Of a stretch of 64,000 bases of DNA, positions 62,213-64,000 are shown piece after piece. A model generated the notes under the pieces. The model saw only the letters and a list, made by a program, of their open reading frames with translations, searched no databases and was not told where the DNA came from. How positions within the stretch are numbered: the first letter of the stretch is position 1; every line of letters begins with the position of its first letter. The stretch spans positions 1 through 64,000 of the forward strand of contig NZ_JAUFPL010000027.1 of NCBI RefSeq assembly GCF_030409215.1, in the 5' to 3' direction. Source of the stretch: Halomonas ramblicola (GTDB lineage: Bacteria > Pseudomonadota > Gammaproteobacteria > Pseudomonadales > Halomonadaceae). The translations under genes and the position numbers were made by a program.

Positions 62213-62422
62213 TCAGTCGACGATGCCGATCACCAGCAGGCCGACGACGATGACCACCACCAGCACGATGATGGCGGGCAGCACCCAGGGCAGCCCCTGG
62301 GACGGCTCCCGGGCCTCGGGCTGGTCCTCGTCCGGCTCGGGGTGCTCGAAGTCCTCCGGCTCCTTCACTTCCTTGAGGTGCTGCAGTTCCTCCTCGGGGG
62401 TGTGGCTCTCCCTGGTATCCAT
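62213..62422 (-). CDS. small acidic tail-anchored membrane protein, 69 aa
   Basis: ATG 62422 with GGAGG upstream. The first 44 residues are strongly acidic (EPEDFEHPEPDEDQPEAREP); the last about 23 are one hydrophobic helix (WVLPAIIVLVVVIVVGLLVI), so it is probably anchored by its C-terminus. No family recognised. It lies between argR and fabV on the same strand. Confidence 0.75.
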   Translation of the reverse strand: MDTRESHTPEEELQHLKEVKEPEDFEHPEPDEDQPEAREPSQGLPWVLPAIIVLVVVIVVGLLVIGIVD

Positions 62423-62476
62423 CTCATCCTCCGGGTCTGCGGTTCGGGATGCGCAGGACGCCGGACGGACGGCGCC

Positions 62477-63688
62477 CTACAGGTTCTCGACATCGAATTC
62501 CGCCACGGGATCCACGTCGGCATCGTAGTCGACGTCGTCACGCTCGAAGCCGAACAGCTTCAGGAACTCGTGCTTGTATCCAGCATAGTCGGTGATCTCG
62601 AAGAGGTTGTCGGTGGTCACCCGCGGCCAGAGCTCCTTGCAGGCCCGCTGGACGTCGTCGCGCAGTTCCCAGTCGTCGAGGCGCAGGCGGCCGGCGTCGT
62701 CGGTGGTCATCTCGCCCCGCTGACCCTGGGGGGAATAGAGCCGTTCGCCGAACAGCCGGTTGAGCTGGTCGATGGTGCCCTCGTGCAGGCCCTGCTCCTT
62801 CATGACCTTGTAGACCATGGCGATGTAGAGGGGCATCACCGGAATGGCGGCACTGGCCTGGGTCACCACCGACTTGAGCACCGCCACGTTGGCGCCGCCG
62901 CCGCTGGCCGAGAGGCGCGCATCGATCTCGCCGGCGGCGCGGTCCAGGTCCTCCTTGGCCTTGCCCAGGGCGCCGTGCCAGTAGATCGGCCAGGTGATCT
63001 CGGTGCCGATGTAGCTGAAGGCCACGCTGCGCGCGCCGGGAGCGAGCACGCCGGCGCGGTCCAGGGCGTCGATCCACAGCTCCCAGTCCTCGCCGCCCAT
63101 CACCGCCTTGGTATCCTCGATCTCCTGCTCGGTGGCCGGCTCGACCTCGGCCTCGATGATGGCGTCCTTGTTGGTGTCGATGGCGGTGGCGCGATAGGCC
63201 TCGCCGATGGGCTTGAGGCTGGAGCGCTTGAGCTCGCCGCTGTCCGGCAGCCTGCGCACCGGCGAGGCCAGCGAATAGACCACCAGGTCGACCTGGCCGA
63301 GGTCCTGCTTGATCAACTCGATGGCCTTGTCGCGGGCCTCGTGGGAGAAGGCGTCGCCGTTGATGGCCTTGCTGTAGAGACCCTCCGCCTTGGCGAATCT
63401 GTCGAAGGCGGCGGCGTTGTACCAGCCGGCGGTGCCCGGCTTCTTCTCGGTGCCGGGCTTCTCGAAGAACACCCCCAGGGTATCGGCGCCGTAGCCGAAG
63501 GCGGCGGTGATACGCGCCGCCAGGCCGTAACCGCTGGAGGCCCCGATCACCAGCACCTTCTTCGGCCCCTTGGCCTTGTCGAAGCTACGCTTGCGGGTCG
63601 CCTCGATCTGCTCGAGCACGTTCTTCTCGCAGCCGACCGGGTGGGTGGTGGTGCAGATGAAACCGCGTACCTTGGGCTTGATGATCAC
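62477..63688 (-). CDS. fabV: enoyl-ACP reductase FabV
   Basis: A 403-aa single-chain trans-2-enoyl-ACP/CoA reductase that finishes each cycle of fatty-acid elongation with [24 protein letters not shown] is the FabV start; [12 protein letters not shown] binds NAD; the FabV Tyr-x8-Lys pair is [10 protein letters not shown] (about residues 236-245), unlike the Tyr-x6-Lys of FabI. FabV enzymes are typically insensitive to triclosan. Promoter CGGACA-17-TAGAAT at 63785-63757. Confidence 0.96.
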   Translation of the reverse strand: MIIKPKVRGFICTTTHPVGCEKNVLEQIEATRKRSFDKAKGPKKVLVIGASSGYGLAARITAAFGYGADTLGVFFEKPGTEKKPGTAGWYNAAAFDRFAKAEGLYSKAINGDAFSHEARDKAIELIKQDLGQVDLVVYSLASPVRRLPDSGELKRSSLKPIGEAYRATAIDTNKDAIIEAEVEPATEQEIEDTKAVMGGEDWELWIDALDRAGVLAPGARSVAFSYIGTEITWPIYWHGALGKAKEDLDRAAGEIDARLSASGGGANVAVLKSVVTQASAAIPVMPLYIAMVYKVMKEQGLHEGTIDQLNRLFGERLYSPQGQRGEMTTDDAGRLRLDDWELRDDVQRACKELWPRVTTDNLFEITDYAGYKHEFLKLFGFERDDVDYDADVDPVAEFDVENL

Positions 63689-63756
63689 GTCAGACCTCGC
63701 TGTTCGTCGTTCGGGCAGGCCATACCGGCCCCTGTCATGGAGTGATGATGGCCCCT

Positions 63757-63785
63757 ATTCTAGCGACCGCACCCGGCGCTGTCCG
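63757..63785 (-). promoter_or_regulatory. promoter of fabV
   Basis: On the minus strand CGGACA (63785-63780), 17 bases and TAGAAT (63762-63757), about 69 bases before the fabV ATG. The two hexamers match four and five of six consensus bases. Confidence 0.45.
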
Positions 63786-63900
63786 CCCTTGAGCCCAAGG
63801 CGATCACCGCGGGGCATGACACGGGGCGCCGCCCCCTTGAGCCCGGCAGGCGCCTGGGGCAGGATGCCCTTCCCGGATGCTTGCCCCGAGGAGGCCACCC

Positions 63901-64000
63901 ATGGATGCACAGACCCTGGTCGACGAGCGCGGCGAACTGTGGCTGGCCCTGGCCCCGCTATGGCTGGAGCACGAGCCCGGCGAGCGCGACTATGCGCGCA
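63901..64000 (+). CDS. start of an unidentified gene, cut by the window edge (DUF7079-like?)
   Basis: GAGGAGG six bases before ATG 63901; the 33 visible residues include ERGELWLALAPLWLEHEPG and RDYAR. This resembles the opening of DUF7079-like proteins (ALW-x-ALS-x-LFLDTE), but that is a weak guess. Divergent from fabV. Confidence 0.5.
   Translation, partial: MDAQTLVDERGELWLALAPLWLEHEPGERDYAR

Overview
The window is GC-rich chromosomal DNA from a halophilic gammaproteobacterium, most likely Halomonadaceae (Halomonas or a close relative). The pointers are an NhaD-type Na+/H+ antiporter, the DUF3422/DUF3581/DUF3820/DUF1289 family genes, FabV, a Pseudomonas-type aru (arginine succinyltransferase) operon with an AraC-type ArgR, and strong G/C third-position bias. 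I assign the taxon by gene content only. I saw no rRNA, tRNA, CRISPR array or complete insertion sequence.

Bases 1-2340 are an AT-rich island that reads as a fragment of an integron cassette array on the minus strand. Two 78-bp attC-like sites (277-354 and 1821-1898) each contain the stop codon of the gene in front of them. The cassettes carry a small membrane protein, a PIN nuclease plus HEPN-like helical protein sharing one cassette, and a 48-aa protein. No integrase is visible.

Bases 2.5-13 kb hold a DUF427 gene, an exported Kelch propeller, a CPWC thioredoxin-fold oxidoreductase and a four-gene type I restriction-modification operon in the order hsdR-hsdS-AlbA_2/ATPase-hsdM. Every junction of that operon overlaps. 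The promoter and first codons of the DUF427 gene are repeated, in the same orientation, directly in front of hsdR and of a GAF-EAL gene at 17.4 kb.

Bases 13-21.3 kb mix small metabolic and regulatory genes (MTA/SAH nucleosidase-like, monooxygenase, TetR-MFS pair, c-di-GMP phosphodiesterase, nitroreductase, HigBA) with gene fragments: a HipA-like C-terminus, a second copy of the end of the YfcE-like gene, and a possible DUF1835 fragment.

Bases 21.3-32.7 kb are metabolic: phosphodiesterase, nucleoside deaminase, DASS carboxylate transporter, then maeB-aceE-aceF-lpd on the minus strand, which would take malate to pyruvate to acetyl-CoA. The E3 protein unusually carries two lipoyl domains. Bases 33-45.6 kb hold membrane and housekeeping genes: DUF1499, C45 peptidase, SDR, ArfB, a voltage-sensor-like membrane protein, CorA, DUF3422, esterase, acyltransferase, DUF3581, NhaD.

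Bases 45.6-51.2 kb carry a signalling cluster: a PstS-like periplasmic protein, a porin-like outer-membrane protein, a CHASE-like/PAS/GGDEF/EAL protein and an acyl-homoserine-lactone-synthase-like acyltransferase. Bases 51.2-54.7 kb hold a DUF3541 lipoprotein, a TRIC channel and an NfeD-SPFH pair. Bases 54.8-62.1 kb are the aruC-F-G-D-B operon downstream of its regulator. fabV and the start of one more gene close the window.
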